From the NCBI GenBank assembly GCA_964569815.1, contig CAZMUN010000013.1:1-30758 (forward strand): a stretch of DNA of 30,758 nt. Direction: 5' to 3'. The position numbers were made by a program, and so were the translations under genes. This document shows positions 1 through 7,873 of the stretch, one piece after another. Each line of letters begins with the position of its first letter. Within the stretch, counting starts at the first letter, position 1. Below the pieces are notes generated by a model. The model had not been told where the DNA came from. It ran no database searches and saw only the letters and a list, made by a program, of their open reading frames with translations. Origin of the DNA: CAZMUN01 sp964569815. Its GTDB lineage: Archaea > Iainarchaeota > Iainarchaeia > Iainarchaeales > GCA-2688035.

Positions 1-99
1 CGTCCTGTTCAGGAGCAGGTTGAGGTTTTGAACCATAGGGCCAACCAGGCCTTGAATGCAAGCAAGGGCAAGGGCAGGGCGAGGGTAAGCTTTTTTTAA
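1..99 (+). CDS. C-terminal end of an unidentified protein (partial, runs in from the left edge)
   Basis: Frame 1 is open from the window edge to a TAA at 97-99 and encodes 32 residues ending in a small basic tail (KGKGRARVSFF). The other two plus frames hit stops within the first 30 bases. It stops 6 nt before the convergent stop of gatD, in keeping with the tight packing elsewhere. Too little is visible to name the protein. Confidence 0.5.
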   Translation, partial: RPVQEQVEVLNHRANQALNASKGKGRARVSFF

Positions 100-105
100 T
101 CAAAA

Positions 106-1446
106 TCAGGGTAATTTAGGTTGTTTGATACTTGTGCATTCCGTTATTTCGCCGCGCAGGTTTTTTTGAATCAGCTCTTTGGCTTCTTTTTTTGGATAGT
201 TCCCGAGAAGCCACGCTAGCTTTACAAAGGCTGTTTCCGGTAGCATGTCTTCTCCTGGAACAACGCCTGCTTTTGCCAGGTCAACGGCATTGCTGTATAC
301 ATGCATTTGCACTCGGCCAAAAATGCATTGTGATGTCATGACTACAATGCAGCCTTTTTTCAGCAGGGATTTAATTGATTCCATTACGTTTGCGTTTTCC
401 ATGCATAGCTTGTTTGGCGTTCCTACTGGTGCCTGGCCAAGGCCTGTTCCTTCTATTACAAGCCCTTTGTATTTTTGTTTTTCGAAGAATTCTACTTGTT
501 CGTGCTGCAGGTTTGGGTGCACTTTGAGAAGCGCTACTTTTGGCTCCATTTTTTCTTTAACCTTAAAGTTTTTTGTCTCTGTTCTTTTTGGGTAGTTTTT
601 TTTAAGGAATTCTATTTTTCTTGAGGCAAAGTCTATTCTTGCAATCGGCGTATCGTTCACTGCTTTGAAGGCGTCCCTTCGCGAGGTGTGCAGTTTTCTT
701 GTTTTGCAGCCTGGCAGTATGGCGCATTGCTTGTCTTCCGTGGTTTCATGCATGCATATTCCTATGCCTGCAAAGTCTGTTTTTGTTATGAATTCCATTG
801 CGCAGACCAGGTTCATTATTGCGTCTGTGGAACCGCGGTCCGTGCTTCTTTGCGAGCCGACAAGTATTACTGGCACGGGGGTTTTTTCAAGCATGAATGA
901 CATGGCTGCTGCCGTATAGCCCATTGTGTCTGTTCCGTGGGGAAGAATTATTCCTTTTGCTCCTTTTTTTACCTCTTTTTCTATTTCTTTTGCTATTTTT
1001 GAGTAGTTTGCAAAGCACATGTCTTCTGAAAACATGTTGCTTATAAGCCTTGATTCAATGTTTGCCATTTTTGAAAGCTCGGGCGCCATTGCCAGCAGGT
1101 CTTCTGGCTCAAAGGATGTAAAAACTGCGCCGGTTCTGTAGTCAACGCGTGCGGCAATTGTTCCTCCGATTTGAAGAATTGAAACTGTGGGCAGGTTTGG
1201 GTCTTTTTTTAATGCAGGGGGTTTTGCTTTTCCCACCTTTTTTCCTTCCCCTATTTTTTTGACTTTTAGCTTTGGCGTTATCCTGATTCCGGCGTTGTAG
1301 CCTGATTCAAGCTTGAGAACAAGCAGGTTTTCTTTGTTTGAGGGGACGATTGTTCCTGTCAGGGTCAAGTTTCCGTCGCTTGCCTCAATATGGTTTCCTT
1401 CTTTCAGGCTGTGCTTTTTTAGGAAGTCTTTCCAGTTCATTGGCAT
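106..1446 (-). CDS. gatD: Glutamyl-tRNA(Gln) amidotransferase subunit D (asparaginase-like)
   Basis: GatD with GatE converts Glu-tRNA(Gln) to Gln-tRNA(Gln) in archaea; GatD releases ammonia from Gln or Asn. The 446-residue protein has the small N-terminal GatD domain (about 1-75), a linker, then an L-asparaginase I fold with GGTIA (Thr96, first catalytic Thr) and HGTDT (170-174), followed by GSQRSTDRGSTDA near 198-210. Length is normal for GatD. Two start codons (1446 and 1440) are possible; a TATA-like TTAAAAAG lies about 24-30 nt upstream, overlapping the stop of the upstream lrp gene, so the message is probably leaderless and separately expressed. gatE is not in this window, so the two subunits are not adjacent here. 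Assignment is secure; the exact start is not. Confidence 0.95.
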   Translation of the reverse strand: MPMNWKDFLKKHSLKEGNHIEASDGNLTLTGTIVPSNKENLLVLKLESGYNAGIRITPKLKVKKIGEGKKVGKAKPPALKKDPNLPTVSILQIGGTIAARVDYRTGAVFTSFEPEDLLAMAPELSKMANIESRLISNMFSEDMCFANYSKIAKEIEKEVKKGAKGIILPHGTDTMGYTAAAMSFMLEKTPVPVILVGSQRSTDRGSTDAIMNLVCAMEFITKTDFAGIGICMHETTEDKQCAILPGCKTRKLHTSRRDAFKAVNDTPIARIDFASRKIEFLKKNYPKRTETKNFKVKEKMEPKVALLKVHPNLQHEQVEFFEKQKYKGLVIEGTGLGQAPVGTPNKLCMENANVMESIKSLLKKGCIVVMTSQCIFGRVQMHVYSNAVDLAKAGVVPGEDMLPETAFVKLAWLLGNYPKKEAKELIQKNLRGEITECTSIKQPKLP

Positions 1447-1462
1447 GATTTAGGTCAAAAAC

Positions 1463-1474
1463 ACTTTTTAATCC
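1463..1474 (-). promoter_or_regulatory. TATA-like box for gatD overlapping the lrp stop codon
   Basis: Read on the minus strand this is GGATTAAAAAGT, centred about 24 nt from the first and 30 nt from the second possible gatD ATG. The TAA of the upstream regulator gene is inside the box. Position fits an archaeal TATA element for a leaderless mRNA; this is inferred from spacing only. Confidence 0.4.
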
Positions 1475-1917
1475 ATTACTTCTTTTAGGATGACCATTGT
1501 CTGGGTTTTTTCCACGCCGTCTATGTTGCGGAGTTCTTTTGTTATGTATTTGTTTAATTCTTCGATGTCTTTTACCCTTATTTTTGCTATTATGTCTGTG
1601 CCTCCTGTTACTAGGCTTATCTCTTCAATGTCTGGAAGTTTTCCTATTTCTTTTGCAAGCTGAAACTGGCTTTTGTTTTCCCTTTTCAGCAAAGAGTAGT
1701 CTGCAGTCATTGCAACAAATGCGGCTATCTCTTTTCCTATGCGTTTGTTGTCCACTTCAATGGTGTATTTTTTGATTATTTTCTCTTTTTCCAGCTTTTT
1801 TACCCTGTTGTGTACTGTTGTTGGCGGCAGCCCTGTTTTTTTGGCTACTTTTGCTATTGAGGCTTTGGCGTTTTCTTTGAGGGTGTCTAAAATAAGAATA
1901 TCCTTGTTATCTACCAT
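1468..1917 (-). CDS. Lrp/AsnC-family transcriptional regulator
   Basis: A 149-residue feast/famine regulator of usual size. Residues about 5-55 form the winged helix-turn-helix (ILDTLKENAKASIAKVAKKT, then a recognition helix with PPTTVHNRVKKLE), and residues about 65-145 form the RAM effector/oligomer domain, with VTGGTDIIAKI as the conserved glycine-rich turn. Such proteins bind palindromic sites as dimers or octamers and respond to amino acids. The ATG at 1917 is preceded by an imperfect GGAA-N6-TTCC palindrome (1921-1934) lying between start codon and TATA-like box, so autorepression is likely. gatD follows on the same strand with 21 nt between them. The amino-acid ligand cannot be told from sequence. 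Confidence 0.93.
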   Translation of the reverse strand: MVDNKDILILDTLKENAKASIAKVAKKTGLPPTTVHNRVKKLEKEKIIKKYTIEVDNKRIGKEIAAFVAMTADYSLLKRENKSQFQLAKEIGKLPDIEEISLVTGGTDIIAKIRVKDIEELNKYITKELRNIDGVEKTQTMVILKEVMD

Positions 1918-1920
1918 ATT

Positions 1921-1945
1921 GGAATACTTGTTCCATTAATATTAA
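1921..1945 (-). promoter_or_regulatory. Probable lrp promoter with autoregulatory operator
   Basis: GGAATACTTGTTCC (1921-1934) is an imperfect inverted repeat (5 of 7 positions pair), immediately followed by TTAATATTAA (1936-1945), a TATA-like element on either strand. On the minus strand the order is TATA, palindrome, ATG, so a bound dimer would block transcription start. Known archaeal Lrp proteins such as Pyrococcus LrpA autorepress in this way; here it is inference. Confidence 0.45.
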
Positions 1946-2011
1946 AAAAGCTATTTTTTTTGGTATATTTTTCCTTTTTTTTGAAATTAATTTATTATAG
2001 TTTTGAGAAAG

Positions 2012-2025
2012 AGTTTATTTATAGC
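2012..2025 (+). promoter_or_regulatory. TATA-like box for the small RNA candidate
   Basis: AGTTTATTTATAGC is centred near 2018, about 25 nt upstream of the G-rich 5' end of the structured RNA (about 2042). No ORF starts at the matching distance, so a non-coding transcript is the simplest reading. Confidence 0.4.
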
Positions 2026-2041
2026 ATTTATTTGGTTGGGG

Positions 2042-2140
2042 GGATAGGCTAATCAATGCCAAGTGTGTTCCCGGGTGCGAAACCAAGCAGGAACACACAA
2101 GGCCCTTGCCCGCTTATGCGAGCACTATAATATCCTGTTG
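2042..2140 (+). ncRNA. Small structured RNA with an SRP-RNA helix-8-like tip (candidate SRP RNA or mimic)
   Basis: No good ORF covers this GC-rich island in A/T-rich flanks. Outer pairing GGATA (2042-2046) with TATCC (2131-2135), then GCC/GGC (2058-2060 with 2101-2103), an AA/AA internal loop, and a perfect 9-bp stem 2063-2071 with 2090-2098. The tip (2072-2089) is CGGG-UGC-GAAA-CCA-AGCA. The same order in E. coli 4.5S RNA is CAGG-UCC-GGAA-GGA-AGCA: symmetric loop, 3 bp, GNRA/GNAR tetraloop, 3 bp, AGCA. This is the Ffh/SRP54 M-domain binding site. A further hairpin (CGC-TTAT-GCG) lies at 2111-2120. TATA-like box upstream, T-rich tract downstream. Odd: a C-C mismatch closes the tetraloop, and no Alu domain is visible, whereas archaeal SRP RNA is usually about 300 nt. 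Confidence 0.5.
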
Positions 2141-2150
2141 AAATCCTATT

Positions 2151-2179
2151 TAATTCTTTTTATTTGGCTTTTTTTTTAG
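2151..2179 (+). terminator. T-rich tract after the small RNA
   Basis: Two oligo-T runs (about 2156-2160 and 2169-2177) directly follow the structured RNA. Archaeal RNA polymerase terminates at such runs without a needed hairpin. Confidence 0.4.
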
Positions 2180-2183
2180 CATC

Positions 2184-2192
2184 ATTTAAATA
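2184..2192 (+). promoter_or_regulatory. TATA box of the aldolase gene
   Basis: ATTTAAATA is centred at 2188, 25 nt from the GTG at 2213, so transcription should begin at or next to the start codon (leaderless mRNA). No Shine-Dalgarno site is present between them. Confidence 0.55.
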
Positions 2193-2212
2193 GAAGAAAG
2201 TACTTTTTTTTA

Positions 2213-3127
2213 GTGTTGATTCCAATGTTTGTTGCCAGCAAGCCATTGCTTAAAAAGGCCTGGAAAAAGGGCTATGCTTTGCCTGCGTTCAACACAAGCA
2301 ATCTTGAGGTAACAAAGGCGCTTTTTTCTGCTGCCAAAAACTGCAGGGCGCCTTTAATGGTTTCTGTTACCGAATCCACGATTGCCTATGCCGGCCTTGA
2401 AAGCATTCTGTCTTTGGTGAAACAGCTTGAATCCTCGTCAAAGGTACCGGTTTGCATTCATTTGGACCATGGAAAGGACTCAAAAACAATCAGCAAATGC
2501 ATTTCTTTGGGCTTCAAGAGCGTTATGGTTGATGCAAGCAAATATTCTTTCAAAAAAAATGTTGCTTTTACAAAAAAGTTTGTCAAGCCAGCCCATAAAA
2601 GGGGTTGCTCTGTGGAGGCAGAGCTTGGTGCCTTGAAGAGAATTGGCTCTGAGGAAGCCCATTTGACTGGCCCTGTGGAAGCAAGGCTTTTTGTTGATGA
2701 AACAGGCTGCGATGCCCTGGCTGTCGCAATAGGGACTAGTCACGGCGCTTACAAGTTTTCCGGAAAGCCAAAGCTTGATTTTGCAAGGCTTTTGGAGATA
2801 AGGCGCCAGGTTCCGGTTCCATTGGTTTTGCATGGCGCTTCCTCGGTTCCAGGCGAGCTTGTTGAAAAGGCAAACCGGTTTGGGGCAGAGCTTAAGAAAA
2901 CTCAGGGCGTTCCGGAAAAGGATTTGAAGAAAGCAATAAAGCTTGGTGTGGCTAAAATAAACATTGACACTGATTTGAGGCTTGCTTTTACTGCGGGCCT
3001 GCGCGAGTTTCATGCAAAGAACCCTGAAAACTTTGACCCGAGGGATGCTTTGGGCCATGCCCAAAGCTTGGTTCAAAAAACGGCTGAAGAAAAACTAAAG
3101 CTTTTTGGTTCAAAGGGAAAGGCTTAA
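2213..3127 (+). CDS. Class II fructose-bisphosphate aldolase family protein
   Basis: A 304-residue zinc-dependent aldolase with a TIM-barrel fold, likely splitting or forming fructose 1,6-bisphosphate in glycolysis/gluconeogenesis. Visible: HLDHG at 83-87 (catalytic Asp85, zinc ligand His86), EAELG at 135-139, GTSHG at 174-178 (His177, zinc), LHGAS at 206-210 (His207, zinc), and the phosphate-binding GVAKINIDTDLR near 245-256. Start choice is GTG 2213, TTG 2216 or ATG 2225; the TATA box at 2184-2192 favours the earliest. Most archaea use class I aldolases or a bifunctional FBP aldolase/phosphatase, so a class II enzyme hints at bacterial origin. A relative acting on tagatose bisphosphate or another ketose phosphate cannot be excluded. 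Its TAA overlaps the convergent stop of the next gene inside TTAA. Confidence 0.88.
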   Translation: MLIPMFVASKPLLKKAWKKGYALPAFNTSNLEVTKALFSAAKNCRAPLMVSVTESTIAYAGLESILSLVKQLESSSKVPVCIHLDHGKDSKTISKCISLGFKSVMVDASKYSFKKNVAFTKKFVKPAHKRGCSVEAELGALKRIGSEEAHLTGPVEARLFVDETGCDALAVAIGTSHGAYKFSGKPKLDFARLLEIRRQVPVPLVLHGASSVPGELVEKANRFGAELKKTQGVPEKDLKKAIKLGVAKINIDTDLRLAFTAGLREFHAKNPENFDPRDALGHAQSLVQKTAEEKLKLFGSKGKA

Positions 3128-5082
3128 GGGCCGGAAGGGTAGTGGCCTGCATCAAGGCATTCCTGTTCCGAGGGCATTGGGCCATAAGGCATTGCTAGGT
3201 TTGTTGGCCTTTTCGGGAACACAATGTATTCGCTTCCAAAGGTGTTTTCGTTTACGCTGAGCTTGTCTATAGCGTCCCAGACATCTGACTGGTTTCCGTT
3301 TTCAAGTGCGTCCAGAACTGTTGGTTCTGTTAATACCCTGCCTGGAAGGTATTCATCCCACCATGGGCCTGTTTTCATCCAGTTTAAACAGCTTACATCG
3401 AATTTGCCTATCCAGATTGCGCAGAGAGGCACATCCAGCACAAGCTCGCTGTTTTTTCTTGCAAGGTTCTGTTTTGTCTGGGATTCTTCCACAAACACCT
3501 GGCCCAGCGGAACAAGTATTTTGAGGTTTTCTTTGGAAAGGTTCTGTATTTTTAAGTACACGACATAGCCGTTGTCCTCTGTGTCGCCTGCAATATCCAA
3601 GTTTATAAGGCCCTGTATTATGGCGTCTTCCAGGGTTAACAGCAAGCCTGTTGTGTCGCTTGTAAATGCGTTTCTTTTAATGTGGTAGTCGTAGAATGTT
3701 TTGCCGCAGCATGTGGTGTTTGGGTCAAAGGTTGGATGCTCGAATTCGAATATTTTTGTGGCCTTTCCTGTCTGGTTTGGGGCGTTGTATGTAAAGCTTT
3801 TTAGGTTGTTTTCATAATTTTGCTCTTTTTCGTCCTTGTCTTCGTTTACCACAAGGCTCATCTGGTAGGTGCCTTGCGCAAGGTTTACCCTGACCGATTT
3901 TATTATTTCGCCGTGTTCGTTTATTTCGGTTGGTGAAACGGTTGTTGAGCCCACCATCTGTTGGTTTGCCTGCCCATAGTTTGTGTATGCTTTTACGTTG
4001 AATGGCTTTTTAACCGGGTTTTCTGCGATGTTTTTCAGCTTGAAGCCCACTTCTATGAAGACAGCGTTTGGCTCTTCTATTACGATGTCGCTTAGGCAGA
4101 AGCTTTCAGGAAGCGTTAAGTCTACGGAATTGCTTCCCAGGATTTTGGAATTTGTTCCTTCAAGCGTTCCTTGAAAGCCTAACCCCAGGTCTGCTGGCTT
4201 TGAGGCAAGGATTTTTTCCTCGCATTTGTAGCCGTAGAGGCATTTTTCACAGTGGCATCTTGCAATGCATTCCCCTCCTAGGTATTCGGGCTTTTCACAG
4301 CTTGTTGGCTTGCATTGGTCTGTTGCGCCAGTTGACTTGAATTCTTTTATGCGTTCTTCAAACCCTGATTCGACGCCGCTTACCTTTATTTTTGTCTTGA
4401 ATTCGCCGTTTTGGTTGAAGCCAACTGAAATGGTTTTTTCAATTTCCTGGTTTGGCTTAAGTATTCCTATTTCTTCGAGATGCTGGCCTGTTTCAACCGG
4501 CCTTTCAACCCATTGCCCTTCTTCCAAATAGCGCTGGAAAACGTTTACTTCGACTTTTATGTTGTTTGAGTCTTGTTCGCCTGTGTTTTTTATTTTCAGG
4601 TGGAATGACATTGGCCCCTGGCTTAGGTCAACTTCTTTTGGAAAATCCATGGATTCTATTTCAAGCTGGGCTGGCTTGTTTCCCATGTATATGTTGCATG
4701 CATATATTCCTCCAATGCTGTCGCATCTTGTTGTCACTGGCATAACTTCGGATTTGTTGAATTTTAGGCTGCGGTTGTCCCATTCAACTGCCAGTGGGCA
4801 TTCAGTTCCTTGCGGGCAGCAGTAGTTTGTGCCATTGCACTGGAAGGCCACGTTTCTTGTTTTGGTGTCAAAGGTTTCGCCTTGGATTCCTTCCCCCTGG
4901 TGGAAAAATATGTTTGTTGTGAAGCTCATTCCTTGGCCGGTTTCGCTTGCCCTAAGGCTTTTTTCAATTATTTCAATGCTTTCTTCAGTTGGAAACAGGA
5001 GTGGGTATACAAGGCTGTAAAAAAGGGCTATGATGGCAAGAGCTGCTATTGCGTAAACCAAAAGCTTGAACGGGCCCTGCAT
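3124..5082 (-). CDS. Membrane-anchored extracellular protein with CARDB-like domains and a Cys-rich knot
   Basis: 652 residues. One N-terminal membrane segment (about 8-30, LLVYAIAALAIIALFYSLVY) works as an uncleaved anchor. Outside follow a small domain with paired cysteines (NYCCPQGTEC near 87-96), a CARDB/COG1361-type beta domain (about 135-245), a Cys-rich stretch about 255-290 with about eight cysteines (CEKPEYLGGECIARC and CHCEKCLYGYKC), and another CARDB-like domain (about 320-430). Function unknown; such domains serve in adhesion or S-layer-associated protein contact. Strong SD (AGGAGG, 5091-5096) sits 8 nt before the ATG, inside the end of the preceding gene. Third gene of the ligase operon, with 1 nt to the upstream stop. 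Confidence 0.75.
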   Translation of the reverse strand: MQGPFKLLVYAIAALAIIALFYSLVYPLLFPTEESIEIIEKSLRASETGQGMSFTTNIFFHQGEGIQGETFDTKTRNVAFQCNGTNYCCPQGTECPLAVEWDNRSLKFNKSEVMPVTTRCDSIGGIYACNIYMGNKPAQLEIESMDFPKEVDLSQGPMSFHLKIKNTGEQDSNNIKVEVNVFQRYLEEGQWVERPVETGQHLEEIGILKPNQEIEKTISVGFNQNGEFKTKIKVSGVESGFEERIKEFKSTGATDQCKPTSCEKPEYLGGECIARCHCEKCLYGYKCEEKILASKPADLGLGFQGTLEGTNSKILGSNSVDLTLPESFCLSDIVIEEPNAVFIEVGFKLKNIAENPVKKPFNVKAYTNYGQANQQMVGSTTVSPTEINEHGEIIKSVRVNLAQGTYQMSLVVNEDKDEKEQNYENNLKSFTYNAPNQTGKATKIFEFEHPTFDPNTTCCGKTFYDYHIKRNAFTSDTTGLLLTLEDAIIQGLINLDIAGDTEDNGYVVYLKIQNLSKENLKILVPLGQVFVEESQTKQNLARKNSELVLDVPLCAIWIGKFDVSCLNWMKTGPWWDEYLPGRVLTEPTVLDALENGNQSDVWDAIDKLSVNENTFGSEYIVFPKRPTNLAMPYGPMPSEQECLDAGHYPSGP

Positions 5083-5083
5083 T

Positions 5084-5332
5084 TCACCGGCCTCCTGCCT
5101 GCATCCTGATGTGCCATTGGAACAGCTTTAGTATTACCGTGCTTATTCCTGCTACAACAAGGCTTATGAAAATTATTTCAAGCCAGCCTGCTCTTTTGAG
5201 GAAGTATTCGGTCCATTCCATGCTCCATATCCTGAATTCAACCAAAACGTAGAGCACGAACAGCAGTCCAAGCAGGGAAACAACCATTTTGTAAAAGTTT
5301 ATTTCTACTTTTGTAAGCAAACCCATGGTCAC
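5084..5332 (-). CDS. Small two-helix membrane protein
   Basis: 82 residues with two clear hydrophobic segments (about 15-33, VVSLLGLLFVLYVLVEF, and about 50-68, LEIIFISLVVAGISTVIL). No recognised family. The GTG at 5332 overlaps the ligase stop as GTGA; an in-frame ATG at 5326 is the alternative. Its last codons hold the SD of the following surface-protein gene, so the pair is translationally linked and may act together in the envelope. Confidence 0.7.
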   Translation of the reverse strand: MTMGLLTKVEINFYKMVVSLLGLLFVLYVLVEFRIWSMEWTEYFLKRAGWLEIIFISLVVAGISTVILKLFQWHIRMQAGGR

Positions 5333-7173
5333 TCGCCTGTATTAACGTGTTTCTGCTTTTTAAACATTGCAATTATTTCTTTAACTGTTGTTGCCTGCTC
5401 TGGCTTTTTTTCCTGCCTTATCTTCACAAGCCTTGGGAACCTTAGGGCATAACCTGGCTGGCTTTTCTTTTTTCCTGCGGTGTGAATAGGGCTTTTTGTT
5501 ATTTCGTCTGCGTTCACTTCTATGACATATTTTGGCATAACCCAGACGTCTGGCTTTAATTCCGAGTCGACTCTTGCTGGCTTTTTGTTTTCCTTTATTT
5601 TTGAAAGCATTTTATGCAGGCTTGAAAGCATTTCTTCGCTCATGCCTGTGCCGATTTTTGCAATGCTTTTGAATTTGTCTTCTTTTTCTTCGTAGACTGC
5701 TGTGAGCAGGCCGCCTAAGCCAAACTGTGTTCTTTTGCCCCGGCCTTTGAAAAACCCTATTATTGCGGTATCAACCGTGTCTGACAGTTCGCCTTTGTAG
5801 CTTCTTTTTAGCTTTATCCATGCAAACTTTCTTGCGCCAGCAATGTATTTCGCGTTTAAGTCTTTTGCAATTATTCCTTCAAGTCCTTTTTCCACGGCTT
5901 CGTTGAAGAATTTGCTTATTTTTTTTTCAGAATCAGTGGCTATGTAGCTGGTTAAGACAATGGTTTTCCCGTCGCCCACTGTCTTTTCAAGTTCGGCTCT
6001 TCTTTCTTTGAATGCTTTTCCCATGAGGCTTTCGCCGTTTTTGTAAAGAAGGTCGAATGCAAAAAGTGTTAAGGGAAACTCTTTGGCCATCTTTTTCACG
6101 TCATACTTTCTTTTCCTTTGGATTGTCACCTGAAACGGGTAGTATTCTTGGGTTTCTTCGTTGAATGCAAGGGCTTCTCCTTCCAGAATTGCTTGTTTTG
6201 CCTTTATGTCTTTTTTGGCTGCCTCAACTATTTCTGGAAACATTTCTGTAACGTTTTCCTGTCTTCTGCTAAAAATTTTAACCCTGTCTTTGCTTTTGTG
6301 CACTGCAAGCCTGAAGCCGTCGTACTTGGCTTCCACTGCGCATTTTCCAAGCTTTTTCACTATTTCTTTTGCTGTGGGAAGCCTTTCGGCAAGCGTGGGC
6401 CTTATTGGAATTCCTGGTTCTATCCCGATTTTTTCCAGGCCTTTGAGGCCATGTCTTCGTAGCTTTTCCGCCAGGTCGCCTAAATCCGAATGCACGTTGT
6501 ATTTTGCTTCAATTTTTTCCCTGACTTTTAGCCTGAGCTTTCTTTCAAATTCGTCTTCCTGCTTCTCTTTTTTGGTTTCTTTCAGTTCTGCTTGAATTTT
6601 TTCCACCAGGCTTTTTGCTTTTTTGGCTTCTGTTAAAAGGCTTTTTGCAAACGCGTCCATTATTGTTGGGTCTCCTATTCCAAGGCGCAAGTTTCCAAGC
6701 GGGATTCTTATCAGGTACCGTGCTTCTATTGCTGAAGCGCTGTTCAAAAGCTCTGCTAAAAGCTTTATTTTTAGCCTTTGGGTGCCTTTTCCTTCAGTTT
6801 TTGCTATCTTTACCAGGTTTTGGAAAACTTTTTCTAAGGTGAGTTCTGTGCTGAAAAGGCTGCTTTGCTTTTTTTTTCCCAAAAACTTTTCTGCCGCCAG
6901 CCCTAAATCGCCGGCCTTTTGGTAGGCTTTTTTCACTTCGTCTTTGCTGTAGCCTGCTGATTTTGCTATTGCCTCTTCTGCAAAGCTTTCTCCCATTCCT
7001 ACTTCAACCTGCTTGTAGGATGGGGCGAGCTTTCCCTGGCAAAGGTAAACCACTTTTGCTATTTCGTCTGCGTCTGCTTCCTTGAACAGGTCTGACAGAA
7101 GGTCTGTCATTTTCAGCCTGCTTGAGGCTTTTTCTATTCTTTCAAAGAATTCTGCAACCACTTTGAACTGCAT
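5329..7173 (-). CDS. lig: ATP-dependent DNA ligase
   Basis: 614 residues. Seals nicks by lysine adenylation in replication and repair. N-terminal DNA-binding domain about 1-250, nucleotidyltransferase domain about 255-450 with motif I EAKYDGFR (Lys283), motif III LEGEALAF, motif IIIa FAFDLLY, motif IV EGIIAKD, motif V WIKLKRSY, then the OB domain to the C-terminus. About 40 charged residues at 185-222 (rich in K and E) look like an insertion relative to the usual 560-residue archaeal ligase. First gene of a three-gene operon; a TATA-like TTATATTTA (7197-7206) lies 28 nt from the ATG, so leaderless. The linkage to two membrane proteins has no obvious functional logic. Confidence 0.96.
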   Translation of the reverse strand: MQFKVVAEFFERIEKASSRLKMTDLLSDLFKEADADEIAKVVYLCQGKLAPSYKQVEVGMGESFAEEAIAKSAGYSKDEVKKAYQKAGDLGLAAEKFLGKKKQSSLFSTELTLEKVFQNLVKIAKTEGKGTQRLKIKLLAELLNSASAIEARYLIRIPLGNLRLGIGDPTIMDAFAKSLLTEAKKAKSLVEKIQAELKETKKEKQEDEFERKLRLKVREKIEAKYNVHSDLGDLAEKLRRHGLKGLEKIGIEPGIPIRPTLAERLPTAKEIVKKLGKCAVEAKYDGFRLAVHKSKDRVKIFSRRQENVTEMFPEIVEAAKKDIKAKQAILEGEALAFNEETQEYYPFQVTIQRKRKYDVKKMAKEFPLTLFAFDLLYKNGESLMGKAFKERRAELEKTVGDGKTIVLTSYIATDSEKKISKFFNEAVEKGLEGIIAKDLNAKYIAGARKFAWIKLKRSYKGELSDTVDTAIIGFFKGRGKRTQFGLGGLLTAVYEEKEDKFKSIAKIGTGMSEEMLSSLHKMLSKIKENKKPARVDSELKPDVWVMPKYVIEVNADEITKSPIHTAGKKKSQPGYALRFPRLVKIRQEKKPEQATTVKEIIAMFKKQKHVNTGE

Positions 7174-7196
7174 TTCAGTAGTTTATAGGTTTTATC

Positions 7197-7247
7197 TAAA
7201 TATAATCGTTTTGCAGGCTTTTTACTTTTGAGGGCAATCTTTAAATA
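7197..7247. promoter_or_regulatory. Back-to-back promoters for lig (minus) and marC-like gene (plus)
   Basis: Two TATA-like elements face apart: 7197-7206 (minus strand ATTATATTTA, 28 nt from the ligase ATG) and 7240-7247 (TTTAAATA, 27 nt from the ATG at 7271). Both spacings predict leaderless mRNAs. Confidence 0.5.
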
Positions 7248-7270
7248 AAACCTGCTCTCTTTTGTAGTGC

Positions 7271-7873
7271 ATGATTCCTACAATTACAGCCTTTCTTGTA
7301 ATGCTTAACCCCTTTGCAATGTTTTTGTATTTGGGGCCTATCATGAAAGAGCTTCCCCATAAGGATTTTGTCAGTGTTTTGCTCAGGGCCAGCATCATCT
7401 CTATGGGCATTTTTTCAATTTTTTTGTTTGCAGGCGACTTCCTTTTTCAGGACATTTTTAGAATCGATTTTGAGTCCTTCAGGATTTTTGGCGGCATAGT
7501 GGTTTTTTCACTTGCATACTTTTACATAGTGCACGGCCACAAGGCTCTTGTCCGTATGAAAACAGATTTGGATGACCTTGCTTCAGAAATTGCATTGCCT
7601 TTCATGGTTGGAGCCGGCACAATCTCTTTGACTCTGGTGATGGCTCACGAGTTTTCTACTGTAGAGGGCCTTGGCCTTCTTAGCGTAATCCTTTCATTGA
7701 ACTCTTTTATGATTCTGGCTTTGAAGTTCGTCAGGGACAAGATTCCCAAACAAAAAATAAAAATCGCGTTTGACAAGAACATGGAGATATTTTTGAGGCT
7801 TACTGGCTTTTTTCTTGGGGCGATTGGCATAAACATGGTTATTACTGGAATAACAGCCCTTGTCTTAGCTTAA
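7271..7873 (+). CDS. MarC-family integral membrane protein
   Basis: 200 residues with about six membrane segments. The MarC (UPF0056) signature is seen in each half: LNPFAMF near 12-18 and ALPFMVGAGTIS near 112-123, and the closing GAIGINMVITGI. The family has no proven substrate; early links to multiple antibiotic resistance in E. coli were withdrawn. The ATG is fixed by the TATA box 27 nt upstream. The end overlaps the convergent treT stop by 9 nt. Confidence 0.88.
   Translation: MIPTITAFLVMLNPFAMFLYLGPIMKELPHKDFVSVLLRASIISMGIFSIFLFAGDFLFQDIFRIDFESFRIFGGIVVFSLAYFYIVHGHKALVRMKTDLDDLASEIALPFMVGAGTISLTLVMAHEFSTVEGLGLLSVILSLNSFMILALKFVRDKIPKQKIKIAFDKNMEIFLRLTGFFLGAIGINMVITGITALVLA

Noticed and set aside
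6118..6925. Antisense ORFs opposite DNA ligase
   Set aside because: Low-complexity Phe/Ser/Leu-rich shadows of the Lys/Glu-rich ligase frame.
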